Shown here piece after piece: positions 44,789 to 54,981 of a DNA stretch of 64,000 nucleotides (the first letter of the stretch is position 1; each line of letters begins with the position of its first letter). The notes under the pieces are model-generated. The model made no database searches. It was not told where the DNA came from and was given only the letters and a program-made list of their open reading frames with translations. A program made the translations under genes and the position numbers. This stretch comes from JACRAV01 sp964571235 (lineage in GTDB: Bacteria > Zixibacteria > MSB-5A5 > GN15 > FEB-12): NCBI GenBank assembly GCA_964571235.1, contig CAZNAI010000005.1:119072-183071 (forward strand). Reading direction: 5' to 3'.

Positions 44789-47116
44789 ATGTCCCGAATT
44801 GGTTTCAAACTCCGCAATATACGAGGAGATTCGGCGATTGGCCGACCTTCGCAAGTTACTGCTTTCGTGATCGCACTGATTGCGACAGTCGTGCTTGTCG
44901 GGTCTGCCGGCGCCGTGACTACCCCGACCACTGTCAGCCTTAACTGGACTTCGAAAGGAGACGACGGCGCCACCGGAACGGCGTCGCAATATGACATTCG
45001 ATATTCTACTACCGCAATCACCAGCGCAAATTGGGGATCGGCCACTCAAGTGACTGGCGAGCCGTCGCCAAAGATTGCCGGCCAGCCTGAGACACTCACG
45101 GTCACCGGATTGACTCCAAGCACTACCTATTACTTTGCAATCAAGATCGCCGACGAAATTCCGAACTGGTCGGCGCTGTCCAACGTGATCAGCCGGACCA
45201 CTCTTCCCGAGGCCAATCCGCCGTCGGCAATTGCTAATCTGTCGCTGGGCACAAAGACAGCTACCAGTATAGTTGTGAACTGGACAGCTCCGGGCGATGA
45301 CGGTTCGACTGGAACGGCGGCTCAGTACGATCTTCGGTATTCAACCAGCACGATCACTGCCGGGAACTTTGCATCGGCAACCGCGGTGAGTGGACTCTCC
45401 GCCCCGAAAGCGGCCGGGAATGCCGAGACGTTCACAGTGACCGGATTGAATCCGAACACGACGTATTATTTTGCAATCATGACCGCCGACGAGGTTCCCA
45501 ACTGGTCGGCCATTTCAAACGTCGCAAGCGGAGCCACGGTACAAGAAGCAATCGCACCGTCGACGATCGCCAATCTGGGAACAGGGAACGAGACCTCGTC
45601 GAGTATCCGGCTTACCTGGACAGCTCCCGGCGACGACGGAAATCTGGGGACTGCCAGCCAGTATGATATCCGGTACTCGACGGGTAGCATCACAGCCGGA
45701 AATTTTGCCTCGGCGATTGCGGTCACCGGTGAACCAGCGCCGTCGGCCCCCGGCACGGCAGAGTCGTTTACTGTGGCCGGCCTCAATGCCAACACCACCT
45801 ATTATTTTGCGATCAAGACCGCTGACGAAGTCCCCAATTGGTCGGCCATTTCAAACGTGGCGAATCGCCCCACCCTCCCAGAACAGAATCCGCCGGCCAA
45901 CGTGACTACGCTGGCGGCGACTGCCCCTGGCCCGACAGCAGTGATGCTTACTTGGACAGCGGTGGGTGACGACGGTACCACCGGCACCGCGAGTACATAT
46001 GAAATTCGCTATTCCACAGCGCCGATCACTGCCGGTAACTTTGCCTCGGCGTCGCTGGCCGCCAATTCGCTTGTACCGAAAGCCTCGGGACAAACGGAGA
46101 ACTTTCTGGTAACCGGGCTGTCGTCGGGAACGGCGTACTATTTCGCGCTCAAAGTCGCCGACGAAGTCCCCAACTGGTCGGGAGTTTCTAATGTCACCAC
46201 GATGACCACTACCGCGCCGGACGTGACTCCGCCTGACCCGGTCAACGATCTTTCGGCGGCGCCGGGTGCAAACCTTGGAGAACTAGCCCTGAATTGGCAT
46301 GCGACCGGCGATGATGCCCGCGCTGGAACGGCTCGCCTGTACGAGATTCGGTATTCACCTAATCCTCTGAATGTTTCCAATTTCGGCGCCGCGGCTTTGT
46401 GGCCCACCCCTCCCATTCCAGCCGTGGCCGGCACCGCCCAGTCAGTCGTACTGACTGGGCTCCCGGCCGGTCAGCTTATGAATGTTGGAGTGCGAGTTTA
46501 TGATGACGCCGGAAATGCTTCCGGCATTTCGAACATCACAAGCGGTGTCGTGCAGTTCAATTTCGGAACCAGTACTGATCAGATTGCGTCGCTGGTCTCC
46601 CCCGAGCCGGCGAGCGTGGTGCATTCGGCCCGGCCAACGCTGGTGGTAGACAATATTCTCTCCGGATCGAACAATATCTATTACTTCGAAGTCGCAACAG
46701 ACTCAAACTTCGCTGGAATGGCGGCATTTGGAACAGTAGCCGAAGGGGCCGACGGACAAACAAAGTGGCAGGTGGAAACAGCGTTGCAATCGGAGCTGAC
46801 ATATTATTGGCGGGTGAGCGCCAACAGCTTCGATTACAGCGCTACCTCGTCATTTACTGTCCAGGCCAAATCGTATGCCTACCCAAATCCGTTTCGTCCG
46901 GCTCAGATTGCTGAAGTCACCTTTGCCGATCTGCCTAGCGGTTCGCGCTTGGCGTTGATTTCCGTTTCGGGCGAACCGATTCGTGAGTGGGCGAATGTTG
47001 TGGCTGATATTAAATGGGACGGCACCAATGCCTCGGGACAACCGGTTTCTTCGGGAGTCTATCTCTGGTCGGTGGCCGAACAAAAACTGGGCGGCAAAGT
47101 GATCGTGATTCGGTGA
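44789..47116 (+). CDS. Secreted protein of five FN3 domains with C-terminal sorting-type tail
   Basis: A 775-residue exported protein: an N-terminal signal of about 45 residues, five fibronectin III domains of about 100 residues (each with the pattern WTxxGDDGxxGTAxxYDIRYS ... TTYYFAIKxADEVPNWSxxSN), a sixth beta domain around SPEPASVVHSARPTLVVD, and the tail AYPNPFRPAQIAEVTFADLP...IKWDGTNASGQPVSSGVYLW...GGKVIVIR. The tail resembles type IX secretion domains. No enzymatic domain is seen, so it is likely structural or adhesive. The ATG at 44789 has AGAGGG upstream. Confidence 0.82.
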   Translation: MSRIGFKLRNIRGDSAIGRPSQVTAFVIALIATVVLVGSAGAVTTPTTVSLNWTSKGDDGATGTASQYDIRYSTTAITSANWGSATQVTGEPSPKIAGQPETLTVTGLTPSTTYYFAIKIADEIPNWSALSNVISRTTLPEANPPSAIANLSLGTKTATSIVVNWTAPGDDGSTGTAAQYDLRYSTSTITAGNFASATAVSGLSAPKAAGNAETFTVTGLNPNTTYYFAIMTADEVPNWSAISNVASGATVQEAIAPSTIANLGTGNETSSSIRLTWTAPGDDGNLGTASQYDIRYSTGSITAGNFASAIAVTGEPAPSAPGTAESFTVAGLNANTTYYFAIKTADEVPNWSAISNVANRPTLPEQNPPANVTTLAATAPGPTAVMLTWTAVGDDGTTGTASTYEIRYSTAPITAGNFASASLAANSLVPKASGQTENFLVTGLSSGTAYYFALKVADEVPNWSGVSNVTTMTTTAPDVTPPDPVNDLSAAPGANLGELALNWHATGDDARAGTARLYEIRYSPNPLNVSNFGAAALWPTPPIPAVAGTAQSVVLTGLPAGQLMNVGVRVYDDAGNASGISNITSGVVQFNFGTSTDQIASLVSPEPASVVHSARPTLVVDNILSGSNNIYYFEVATDSNFAGMAAFGTVAEGADGQTKWQVETALQSELTYYWRVSANSFDYSATSSFTVQAKSYAYPNPFRPAQIAEVTFADLPSGSRLALISVSGEPIREWANVVADIKWDGTNASGQPVSSGVYLWSVAEQKLGGKVIVIR

Positions 47117-47148
47117 CAATCCAAAGTGATTGAATTGACTCAGCCAGT

Positions 47149-47868
47149 TTACACAAAAGGGGCGTCGGTTATCAGCGGGCGAATATCAACAAGCCAACTG
47201 TGAACTGATTTGTCTTGACGGGCCAGCGCCACTGCCGCATCGGCTACTTGCTCCGCCGTCACCGCATATTTGCGGCGCTTTATCGCAGGAGTATCGAGCG
47301 CATTTACCGGCCCGGGGGCAAGAACTGAGATTTTGATGTTATCGTTGCGGACCTCGCGCAGGGTCGCCGCGGTGAGCATATTGACCGCCGCCTTGGAGGC
47401 GCAGTATACCGCAAGACCCGGAATCGGTATGCGCCCGGCCCCCGACGAAATATTGATGATCTCCCCACCCTTTTGTTTTTTCATGAGCGGGATCAAAGCG
47501 CGAAAACTGTAAAACACCGACGCGATATTTGTGGCAACCAGGCGCTCGAATTCTGCGTCGGTGATTTTATTGATCGGCTTGACACCCCAGACGCCGACAT
47601 TGTTGATGAACAAGTCTATCCGTCCGAACTTGCGATATCCCCCCTGCACAAACTTCACCATCCCCCGAGGTGTGGAGACGTCCGCCGCAACGACCAGGAG
47701 TTTTTCCGGAGGGAGCGAGAGAGAACGAGCCAACTTGCGAAGCGGGCCTAATCGACGGGCACAGATAACGAGGCGTACATCTTCAGCGGCAAATCGACGA
47801 GCCATCGCCGCTCCGATACCTCGTGAGGCGCCTGTTATAGCGACGACTTTGCCTGTAAGCGATTGCAT
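47149..47868 (-). CDS. Short-chain dehydrogenase/reductase
   Basis: A 239-residue classical SDR. The NAD(P)-binding motif is TGASRGIGAA, followed by NNVGVWG, the catalytic Ser in IINISSGAGRI and the YxxxK pair in VYCASKAAVNML. ICARR after the second strand suggests NADP preference. The substrate cannot be predicted. I chose the ATG at 47868, where homology to the family begins; earlier in-frame starts at 47916 and 47994 add unrelated sequence. It converges on the FN3 protein gene. Confidence 0.88.
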   Translation of the reverse strand: MQSLTGKVVAITGASRGIGAAMARRFAAEDVRLVICARRLGPLRKLARSLSLPPEKLLVVAADVSTPRGMVKFVQGGYRKFGRIDLFINNVGVWGVKPINKITDAEFERLVATNIASVFYSFRALIPLMKKQKGGEIINISSGAGRIPIPGLAVYCASKAAVNMLTAATLREVRNDNIKISVLAPGPVNALDTPAIKRRKYAVTAEQVADAAVALARQDKSVHSWLVDIRPLITDAPFV

Positions 47869-48102
47869 TGATGTTGATGTCTTCGGTTGAGAATGAGAAT
47901 TGAGGACAATATACATGATTCTGGGAAAAATTTGCCGGGAATTTCGGCGGAGTGGACAATAGGTATCTTGTGGACCGGTGATAGCTGAATGCACGATTTG
48001 GTTGTCGACTGCTTGAGTTTCCTCGCTAAACCCTTATCTTGTAACCCTATATGATTGAAGATAGGACACCCAACCAGAAAAACACGAGGCGGCGGTAGGT
48101 TT

Positions 48103-49296
48103 GTGACTACGTATTCAAAGCCGGCGATCGTGCTTGGTCATGGGCTGACAGTTCTGGGCGTGATTCGTGGGCTGGGGCGGGCTGGTATAGAGAGCTACTG
48201 CCACGGTCCCCTGCAACCAATCGTGCGCCGTTCGCGTTATTATCGCCCCCTGCCGGGAGAAAGCCTCCCGCAAGACGAAGCGGAAATCTCGGTTCTACTT
48301 GAGCGTTTACAAATCAAAAGCGGCGTTTTGATTCCGTGCACCGATCGGTGGGTTCGGGCGGTCGCAGAGCTACCTGAGAAATTGCGAGCTGATTTTCCAA
48401 GTTCCGGCCCCGACTTGCAGGCCGCCGATCTCTTTGTCGATAAGCTCAGATTTTCAGAGCTACTTACCCGTGAATCTATCCCTCAACCGCTGACTCTTCC
48501 GCTCAAGACGGTGGCTGATCTAACCGCGGCAGACCTCGGCCGGGTGCAAAGCGGGTTTCTCAAGCCAGTCGACTCGCAGGGTTTCGGTGCCCACTTCAAA
48601 AAAAAGGCGTTTACATTCAGCGGAATTGCCGAGGGTCAGCGACTGTTGAACGACGCCCTATCGGCCGGATTTCAGATGATCCTGCAGGAGTATATTCCCG
48701 GCCCGCCCACCGAACATTATTTTCTCGATGGATTTGTTGATCGTAACGGCAAAATCGGCGCCTGGTTCGGCCGCCGGCGACTGCGCATGTACCCTCTCGA
48801 TTTCGGCAACAGCACCTATTTGGTTTCGGTCGCACTATCTGAATTGACTCCGGCGATGAACTCACTTGAGCGACTGCTTACGACGATCAACTATCGCGGC
48901 ATCTTTTCGGCTGAATTCAAGCGTGATCCTCGCGACGGTCAATTCAGACTCCTTGAAATCAACGCCCGGCCGTGGTGGTATATCGGATTTGCGGTCGACA
49001 GCGGAGTGAATGTCGCCGCAATGGCCTACCGCGATGCGCTCAATCTGCCGGCTCAAACGCCACCATCGTATCGCCCCGGTGTGCAATTTGTGTTTTGTAG
49101 CTACGACGCGATGGCCTGTCGTCACTTGTTGGCGCGTCACGAATTGACTCGCTGGAATTGGACTTGGCAGTGGCTGACCGCCAGGCAGGCGATTTTAGTC
49201 TGGTATGATCCACTGCCGTCGCTACGCGGCTGGGCTGATCGGATGGTCAAATCGATCAAGCGGCGGCTCGGCGGACAACCTTCCGCGGCTATTTGA
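48103..49296 (+). CDS. ATP-grasp ligase of the surface-polysaccharide locus
   Basis: A 397-residue ATP-grasp protein. The N-terminal part (KPAIVLGHGLTVLGVIRGLG) is the Rossmann-like pre-domain, followed by FVDKLRFSELLTRESIPQP, the ATP-binding GFLKPVDSQGFGAHFKKKAF, LQEYIPGPPTEHYFLDG and the metal-binding FRLLEINARPWWYIGF. The family joins an amino group to a carboxylate, as in D-aspartate ligases or amino-acid decoration of glycans. The GTG at 48103 has GGTAGG upstream; a TTG at 48055 is possible. It opens a four-gene rightward unit ending at 53447. Confidence 0.85.
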   Translation: MTTYSKPAIVLGHGLTVLGVIRGLGRAGIESYCHGPLQPIVRRSRYYRPLPGESLPQDEAEISVLLERLQIKSGVLIPCTDRWVRAVAELPEKLRADFPSSGPDLQAADLFVDKLRFSELLTRESIPQPLTLPLKTVADLTAADLGRVQSGFLKPVDSQGFGAHFKKKAFTFSGIAEGQRLLNDALSAGFQMILQEYIPGPPTEHYFLDGFVDRNGKIGAWFGRRRLRMYPLDFGNSTYLVSVALSELTPAMNSLERLLTTINYRGIFSAEFKRDPRDGQFRLLEINARPWWYIGFAVDSGVNVAAMAYRDALNLPAQTPPSYRPGVQFVFCSYDAMACRHLLARHELTRWNWTWQWLTARQAILVWYDPLPSLRGWADRMVKSIKRRLGGQPSAAI

Positions 49297-49326
49297 TTGT
49301 GACAACAAATTCCGTACTTTTCAGCC

Positions 49327-50379
49327 ATGGGAAGTGATGTTGTCTGCCGCAAACTCCATCCTGATGAATATCCGGGATGGCTGAAACTTCTGGCGGAATC
49401 GCCGCAAGGTAGTGTCTACGCTAATCCGTCGTATTTGGAAATTCTCTGCCGGGCCACCGGCGGGAGCTTCTCATTATTGGGAGTTTTTCGCGGTAGTGAG
49501 CTGGTGGCCGGCTTGCCGCTGTATGAACAGCCAATCACCGGCGGACGCTCAGTGGCCAACCGCCTGTTGTTGTATTACTCAGGAATTGTCTTAAAGCCAC
49601 TGTCAACCCGGTACCCATCTAAAGCGACATCTAAGTATTTGGATAGTCTGGACGCTATCGCTGACTGGCTGACTTCTGCAAAATATGCGCGAGTGATTCT
49701 TAATCATCAAGGAATGATCGACGCCCGGCCGTTTCTAGTGCGCCAGTGGACTGCTCGTCCGGGGTATACGTATGTTGTCCCGATAGCCGATCTTCAGGGC
49801 GCCTGGAACCGGGTTGATCAAAATCTGCGACGATTGGTTGACCGGTGCGCCGAATCGGGGGTGAGTTTTTCCGATGACGACGATTTCGAGTCGTTTTTTG
49901 CCTTGCATCTGCAAACGCATGAGCGCAAGGGGGCGCCGCTCTATCTGCCAAAAGAACAATTCGCGAAGTATTTCAGCGAAATCAAATCGTCCGGGCTGGG
50001 GAAATTGTATCAGGCCAGACTGGCCGACGGCCGCGCAGTGGCCGGACAGATCGTATTGTTTGGGCAGGCGGGACGGTCGTACACAGTGTGCGCCGGAGCT
50101 GATTCGGAGTTTCTTAATCTCGGCACGACTCCCTGGCTCAGGTGGGAGGCCTTCAAAGTGCTCTCGGCCGCGGGATATACATCGAATGATCTAACCGATG
50201 CCGCATTAAACGAAATCACCCGGTTCAAAGCACAACTGGGCGGCGATCTAATAACCAACATGATCATCCAACAGCCGGATTGTCTTGAGTTACAGCGGGA
50301 ATTGCAAAACGCACAACGTCGAAATCGAGTGACTCAAAAAGTCAAATCGGGAATCAAGCGATTGATGGGGAGCCGGTAG
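49327..50379 (+). CDS. GNAT/FemAB-like acyltransferase
   Basis: A 350-residue protein of the BioF2/FemAB-like GNAT group (duplicated acetyltransferase fold). The first half contains ANPSYLEILCRATG and FRGSELVAGLPLYE; the second has LHLQTHERKGAPLYLPKEQFAKYFSEI and GRAVAGQIVLFGQAGRSYTVCAGAD, with the terminal YTSNDLTDAALNEITRFKAQLGG typical of this family in polysaccharide and exosortase loci. It may transfer aminoacyl or acyl groups to a glycan. It follows the ATP-grasp gene by 30 bases. Confidence 0.8.
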   Translation: MGSDVVCRKLHPDEYPGWLKLLAESPQGSVYANPSYLEILCRATGGSFSLLGVFRGSELVAGLPLYEQPITGGRSVANRLLLYYSGIVLKPLSTRYPSKATSKYLDSLDAIADWLTSAKYARVILNHQGMIDARPFLVRQWTARPGYTYVVPIADLQGAWNRVDQNLRRLVDRCAESGVSFSDDDDFESFFALHLQTHERKGAPLYLPKEQFAKYFSEIKSSGLGKLYQARLADGRAVAGQIVLFGQAGRSYTVCAGADSEFLNLGTTPWLRWEAFKVLSAAGYTSNDLTDAALNEITRFKAQLGGDLITNMIIQQPDCLELQRELQNAQRRNRVTQKVKSGIKRLMGSR

Positions 50380-50400
50380 TTTCACCGGAGAGATTGTACG

Positions 50401-52113
50401 ATGAACACCGCCGAACTCATCTGCGCGGTTGTCTCGCGTCTTGGGCTTGACACTGCTTTTGGTCTTCCCGGTACACAATTGATCCCGCTGTACGCCGCCT
50501 TGCGCCATAGTAAAGTACGCATGGTGCTGGCCAGCCACGAGCTCTCGGCGGCTTTCATGGCCAACGGTTATTACCGAGCGTCGGGACGCCCTGCGCTTTT
50601 GATTACTATTCCCGGTCCGGGATTTACGTATACGCTCAATGGATTGGCTGAGGCCAAGCATGATTCAGCGGCCCTCGTGTATGTGCTGGTTAGAAAACAG
50701 AAGCCGGCCGGAGGGATGTTTGGATTTCAGGTGATTGATCAGCACGCTTTGGCGCAACCGCTGGTTAAAGGGTACTTGACGATTACGTCGCCTTCCGAGG
50801 TCGCCGGAATCTTTCAGCAGGCACTGAAACTGGCAACGAGCGGTCAACCGGGACCTGTCATTGTAGAAATTGATGTAGATATTCTCCCGATGTCGGCCGA
50901 TGCAAGCGCTGTCGACTTTACAGTCGGACCGGGCAAACCCTCGACCTCACCCGATGCCGAAGAAATCGACGAACGATTGCGGGCGAGTAAAAAGCCGGTG
51001 CTACTGCTTGGCCAGGGAACACAAGAAGGATCGGAGAGCGCACTCAAATTGGCTGAACTCCTGTGCTGTCCGGTGGTCACAACGATCTCTGGCCGCGGCG
51101 TGTTGCCGGAAGATCACTCAAATCTGGTCGCGCCGGACTTTGGTCTGTACGGCGTATCGATTGTCAATGAACTGGTAGCCGCATGCGATCTGGTTCTGGC
51201 GGTCGCCTGCAAATTCTCGCACAACGGCTCTGGCGGATTTCGCCTGACAATTCCGCGCGAGAAACTGATCCATGTCGACGCCGATCCGTCAATACTCAAC
51301 CAAAATTATCCCGCTAGTTTGGCGGTGACCGCCGACGCGCCGACAATTCTCAATTCGATTGTAAAGTCACTCGCCGGAGCGAAAAGCAACTGGACCTGGA
51401 CTGCGCCGGAGATCTTAAAATGGCGCACGCGGTTCTTACAAGAAATTCGCTCTGTGCGCCCGCATTTTCCACAGGCAATCGACTGCACGCCGCCGGATAT
51501 TTCGCAGTTGTTTACGACACTGCGAAAACTGCTTCCCCGCGAGTGTACGATAGTTGCCGACTCGGGACTGCATCAGTATTTGACGCGATGTTACTTTGAG
51601 ATTTTCAGCGTGCGAGGGTTGGTCGTGCCGACCGATTATCAGTCGATGGGTTACGGCCTGCCGGCGGCAATAGGGGCGAAACTGGCACAGCCGGACCGTT
51701 CCACAGTTCTCGTCACCGGTGACGGTTCTTTTGCAATGACCGGAATGGAACTGGCGAGCATTGTGCGCGAGAAAGTGCCGGTGACGGTGATCGTTTTCAA
51801 CGATTCGGTGCTGGGTTTGATTCGCGAACAGCAAACCGATTTGGTCGGTCATACCTTTGGTGTCGACCTGCAGAATCCTGATTTTGAATTATTCGCCGCC
51901 TCGATGGATCTCCCCTACTATCTCCTGTCCGACAATTACGAAGACCAATTGAAGTCCGCTCTGGGCGAAACACAGGGAGCGCTGGTTGAAATTCGGCTCA
52001 GACCGACCAGTGCGCGGCAATCGGCACTGGCCCGTTCGCAATTCAAACATGCGGTAAAACGCAAAGTCCACTCCTCGCCGATGGGGAAACTCTTGCGCCT
52101 GTTCAAGCGATGA
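50401..52113 (+). CDS. Thiamine diphosphate-dependent decarboxylase/carboligase
   Basis: A 570-residue enzyme of the acetolactate synthase type with all three domains: the N-terminal catalytic Glu in LASHELSAAFMANGYYR, the central domain near KPVLLLGQGTQEGS, and the C-terminal ThDP motif GDGSFAMTGMELASI...NDSVLGLI. Usual ALS residues for FAD binding are not obvious, and no small regulatory subunit is nearby. A basic tail of about 25 residues (ending MGKLLRLFKR) is unusual. Its place between a FemAB-like protein and a pyruvyl transferase suggests it makes or uses a 2-oxo acid for glycan decoration. It overlaps the next gene by 4 bases. Confidence 0.85.
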   Translation: MNTAELICAVVSRLGLDTAFGLPGTQLIPLYAALRHSKVRMVLASHELSAAFMANGYYRASGRPALLITIPGPGFTYTLNGLAEAKHDSAALVYVLVRKQKPAGGMFGFQVIDQHALAQPLVKGYLTITSPSEVAGIFQQALKLATSGQPGPVIVEIDVDILPMSADASAVDFTVGPGKPSTSPDAEEIDERLRASKKPVLLLGQGTQEGSESALKLAELLCCPVVTTISGRGVLPEDHSNLVAPDFGLYGVSIVNELVAACDLVLAVACKFSHNGSGGFRLTIPREKLIHVDADPSILNQNYPASLAVTADAPTILNSIVKSLAGAKSNWTWTAPEILKWRTRFLQEIRSVRPHFPQAIDCTPPDISQLFTTLRKLLPRECTIVADSGLHQYLTRCYFEIFSVRGLVVPTDYQSMGYGLPAAIGAKLAQPDRSTVLVTGDGSFAMTGMELASIVREKVPVTVIVFNDSVLGLIREQQTDLVGHTFGVDLQNPDFELFAASMDLPYYLLSDNYEDQLKSALGETQGALVEIRLRPTSARQSALARSQFKHAVKRKVHSSPMGKLLRLFKR

Positions 52114-53447
52114 GCGAATTAGGTATGAACCAGCAACGCGAATTAACTATTGGTGTGTTCGGCCACTACGGAAACGAAAACATGGGGGACGAAGCGATTG
52201 TCGCGGCGGTAATCGAAGAAGTCCGCCGCCGGTATCCGCAGGCGCGGGTGCTCGGTTTTTCGATAGTGCCAGAGGACACCCATCGTCGTCACGGAATCGA
52301 ATCGTATCCTATTCGTCGCGACACTGCACCGGCTGATCCAAAACTTGTCGCCGAGCGGGCCTGGTCGGAACCGCCTGAGGCGACAGAGAATACCGGAGTT
52401 CGTTCGGCGCTCAAGAGTATTCCTCTCATTTATCCGGCTCTGCGCGGGATACGAAACGCCCTTCGCTTTGGTGGAAAAATCGTTGCTGAGATCAAGTTCC
52501 TAGCGAGATCGTATCGCATTGTCAAAACGGTCGATTTGATGATGGTCTCCGGTTCAGGACAATTGACCGATCAATCGGGCGTTTGGGGGTTTCCGTATAC
52601 ACTCTACAAATGGTCGGTGCTGTGCACCCACGGAAATTGTAAGTGGGCGTTTGTCGGAGTTGGCGCTGGGCCGCTCAATACCAAACTCGGACGGTGGTTT
52701 GATAAGCAAGCGCTACGCCGGGCGGGATACCGCTCGTATCGTGATGAGAGTTCACTTCGACTGATAAGTTCACTCGGAATCGGCGCCAACGATCTGGTCT
52801 GTCCTGATCTGGCGTTCGGCAAGCGAACTGCGGCGCCGCGGCCAGTACCAGCCGATCCGAACCGATTGGTAATCGGGATCAATCCAATGGCGTACCACGA
52901 CCCCCGCTACTGGCCGAACGCTTCGAAGGCAACTTTTGATACCTACATAGACAAATTGACACAGGTGATTGTGCGGATCGCCGAGCTGGGCGACTCAGTA
53001 GTGCTTTTCCCCACTCAACTACGCGCAGATATTTTGGTGATCAACCAACTCCAACCGGTGCTCGACAAAATATGCTCGCCCGAAGTGCGCTCACGAATTT
53101 CCGCGGTCACTGTCGACGGCCTTGAGTCACAGCTCTCGGCGATGTCGCAATTCGACTTGATCATCGCCACTCGTTTTCACGGAGTCCTGATGTCCTACTT
53201 GGTGGGGAAACCAACGATTGGTATTTCGTATCACCCGAAAATCAGCGACTTGACTGCGTATATGGGCCACCCAGAGTGCGCCTTGCCTATTGATCCGCTC
53301 GATGTAGAGGCGGTCATGCGCACGTATGTGAATTTGAAAGGGCGTCTGAGAGTATCGCAGGGTATAGTACTAGAGAAACTGCAAGAAAAGCGGCGCGAGC
53401 TTTCTCAGATGTACGATCAGCTCTTTGAAACTCAACTACCGAAGTAG
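52110..53447 (+). CDS. Polysaccharide pyruvyl transferase
   Basis: A 445-residue member of the CsaB/PssM family. It begins with TIGVFGHYGNENMGDEAIVAAVI, and has MMVSGSGQLTDQSGVWG, KWAFVGVGAGPLNTK, DLVCPDLAFG and the C-terminal IIATRFHGVLMSYLVGKPTIGISYHPKISDL, all typical. These enzymes move pyruvate from phosphoenolpyruvate onto a sugar, giving a ketal that adds charge to the glycan. The ATG at 52110 overlaps the ThDP enzyme stop; an ATG at 52125 is possible. It ends 4 bases from the convergent wzz-like gene. Confidence 0.9.
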   Translation: MSELGMNQQRELTIGVFGHYGNENMGDEAIVAAVIEEVRRRYPQARVLGFSIVPEDTHRRHGIESYPIRRDTAPADPKLVAERAWSEPPEATENTGVRSALKSIPLIYPALRGIRNALRFGGKIVAEIKFLARSYRIVKTVDLMMVSGSGQLTDQSGVWGFPYTLYKWSVLCTHGNCKWAFVGVGAGPLNTKLGRWFDKQALRRAGYRSYRDESSLRLISSLGIGANDLVCPDLAFGKRTAAPRPVPADPNRLVIGINPMAYHDPRYWPNASKATFDTYIDKLTQVIVRIAELGDSVVLFPTQLRADILVINQLQPVLDKICSPEVRSRISAVTVDGLESQLSAMSQFDLIIATRFHGVLMSYLVGKPTIGISYHPKISDLTAYMGHPECALPIDPLDVEAVMRTYVNLKGRLRVSQGIVLEKLQEKRRELSQMYDQLFETQLPK

Positions 53448-53451
53448 AGCG

Positions 53452-54981
53452 CTATTTCGCCGAGACGACCCGCTTCAAAAATTCTATCTTCGGTGTGACC
53501 CCCAGCACCGGCAGGCCAAGCACCGCCTGAACCTCTTCAACTTTCTTAAACGACGAATCCATCAGTTCGGCGGCCAGCGCGGCCCCGAGTCCGAGCGCAA
53601 AGCCCAGCACGATAGCCATCGCAATGATCTTCATCCGATTGGGCTTGAAGGGCGCCAGGGCCTGTTTGGCCGGCTCGACGATCCGATATTTCGATGAGGA
53701 AACGTCCTGCAAAAGCGCCTGCGAAATGGTTGAGCTTTCCTGCTGAGAACGGAAACGGTCGCGCAGTTCGGTCAGGGTTGTAATCTCGCGATTGAGGCGA
53801 TCGAGCCGCGCCTGATACTCCGGCGCAACACTGACTTTGTTGATGAGTTGATCGAGAGCGTCCTGCAGGTTTGCCTTCTTCGAAGTCGCAATATCCGAAT
53901 TTGACCTGGCGGTGAAGAGCGTAATCAAATTCTGTCGTACCGATTCGGGCTGATTGGCGTACTGGTCGTTGACCAATTTGCGATTTTCCTGCTCGATAGT
54001 AGCCGCCAGCGATGTTTGCCGGAGCTTGAAATTGATGATTTGCGGGTCGTTCCAAGGGTAGCGGGTCATCAGCGATCCGATCTGGGCCAGATGCTGGCGG
54101 ATATCTTCGCGGGTTGAGCCAATGGTCGCCGATTCGCGCAGAGTTATCCGGTCAATGGACAGATTGGAATTGTCGCGCAGTCTTTCCAGCATCTCTTTTT
54201 CCGTGCGAAAATACCCTTCGACATCCTCGGCGGTGCGATCGATCTCAGCCCGGATTTCAGCCCGATTGGTAGGCGAGACAATTGAAGCGTCGAGCTGGGA
54301 TCTCATAAAATTCTTTTCGAAATCGGTCTTCTCGGCAATTTTGTCCGATAGCTGTTTTTCGTATTTCTGCAGTTGGACATCGCTGAAATTCTGTGATGAC
54401 CGAATCGACTCCATCTCCTGTTTTTGCCGCTCGGTGATAAAGATCTCGCCCAACGTGTTGGCGATATCGCGCGCGAGAACGGCATTGGGGTGCTGGACTT
54501 GAATCCGTACTTGATCCACCGCCGCCATACCCACCTGCGTGCGTACTGAAAGCTCTTCCTGCAACATGATGATCTTGATCTGCTCGACCGTCATGTTGGG
54601 CTGACCGGCGGCGATTTTTTGGGCGCGGACAGTGAGCGCGGGATCGTCGATCATTTTCAGCCGGGTTGCCAAATCGCTGACATAGCGCGACGACATCAGT
54701 TCGTTGAACACACCCCGCAGTTCTTCTTTCGAGCGGTCGCCATACCCCGTATACCGCTGGTCGCCCCCCAAAAGACTGGTCAGCGCCGACGACAGCCGCA
54801 CCGGCGTGTCGATTGAAACAATCGCGTCGGATTCATACTCGGGTGTGATCATATACGACCCGAACCAACCTATGACACTTACCAAAACCAGCGGAATGGC
54901 AATCAGCCATTTGCGCTTGAGAAAGACTGAAATAATGTCGCGAAGGTCGGTAATGCGGGATATGCCGGTTGCAGTGCTCAT
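53452..54981 (-). CDS. Wzz/GumC-type polysaccharide co-polymerase
   Basis: A 509-residue chain-length determinant without the C-terminal tyrosine-kinase domain. Two membrane segments (about 25-45 and 465-490) flank a long periplasmic region with coiled-coil stretches (about 175-260 and 340-420). The Wzz signature TPEYESDAIVSI is near the start and KPNRMKIIAMAIVLGF before the last helix, followed by ELMDSSFKKVEEVQAVLGLPVLGVTP. It controls polymer length or export in exopolysaccharide systems. The ATG at 54981 fits the family; upstream codons to 55434 are rejected because they overlap the divergent wecB gene. Confidence 0.88.
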   Translation of the reverse strand: MSTATGISRITDLRDIISVFLKRKWLIAIPLVLVSVIGWFGSYMITPEYESDAIVSIDTPVRLSSALTSLLGGDQRYTGYGDRSKEELRGVFNELMSSRYVSDLATRLKMIDDPALTVRAQKIAAGQPNMTVEQIKIIMLQEELSVRTQVGMAAVDQVRIQVQHPNAVLARDIANTLGEIFITERQKQEMESIRSSQNFSDVQLQKYEKQLSDKIAEKTDFEKNFMRSQLDASIVSPTNRAEIRAEIDRTAEDVEGYFRTEKEMLERLRDNSNLSIDRITLRESATIGSTREDIRQHLAQIGSLMTRYPWNDPQIINFKLRQTSLAATIEQENRKLVNDQYANQPESVRQNLITLFTARSNSDIATSKKANLQDALDQLINKVSVAPEYQARLDRLNREITTLTELRDRFRSQQESSTISQALLQDVSSSKYRIVEPAKQALAPFKPNRMKIIAMAIVLGFALGLGAALAAELMDSSFKKVEEVQAVLGLPVLGVTPKIEFLKRVVSAK

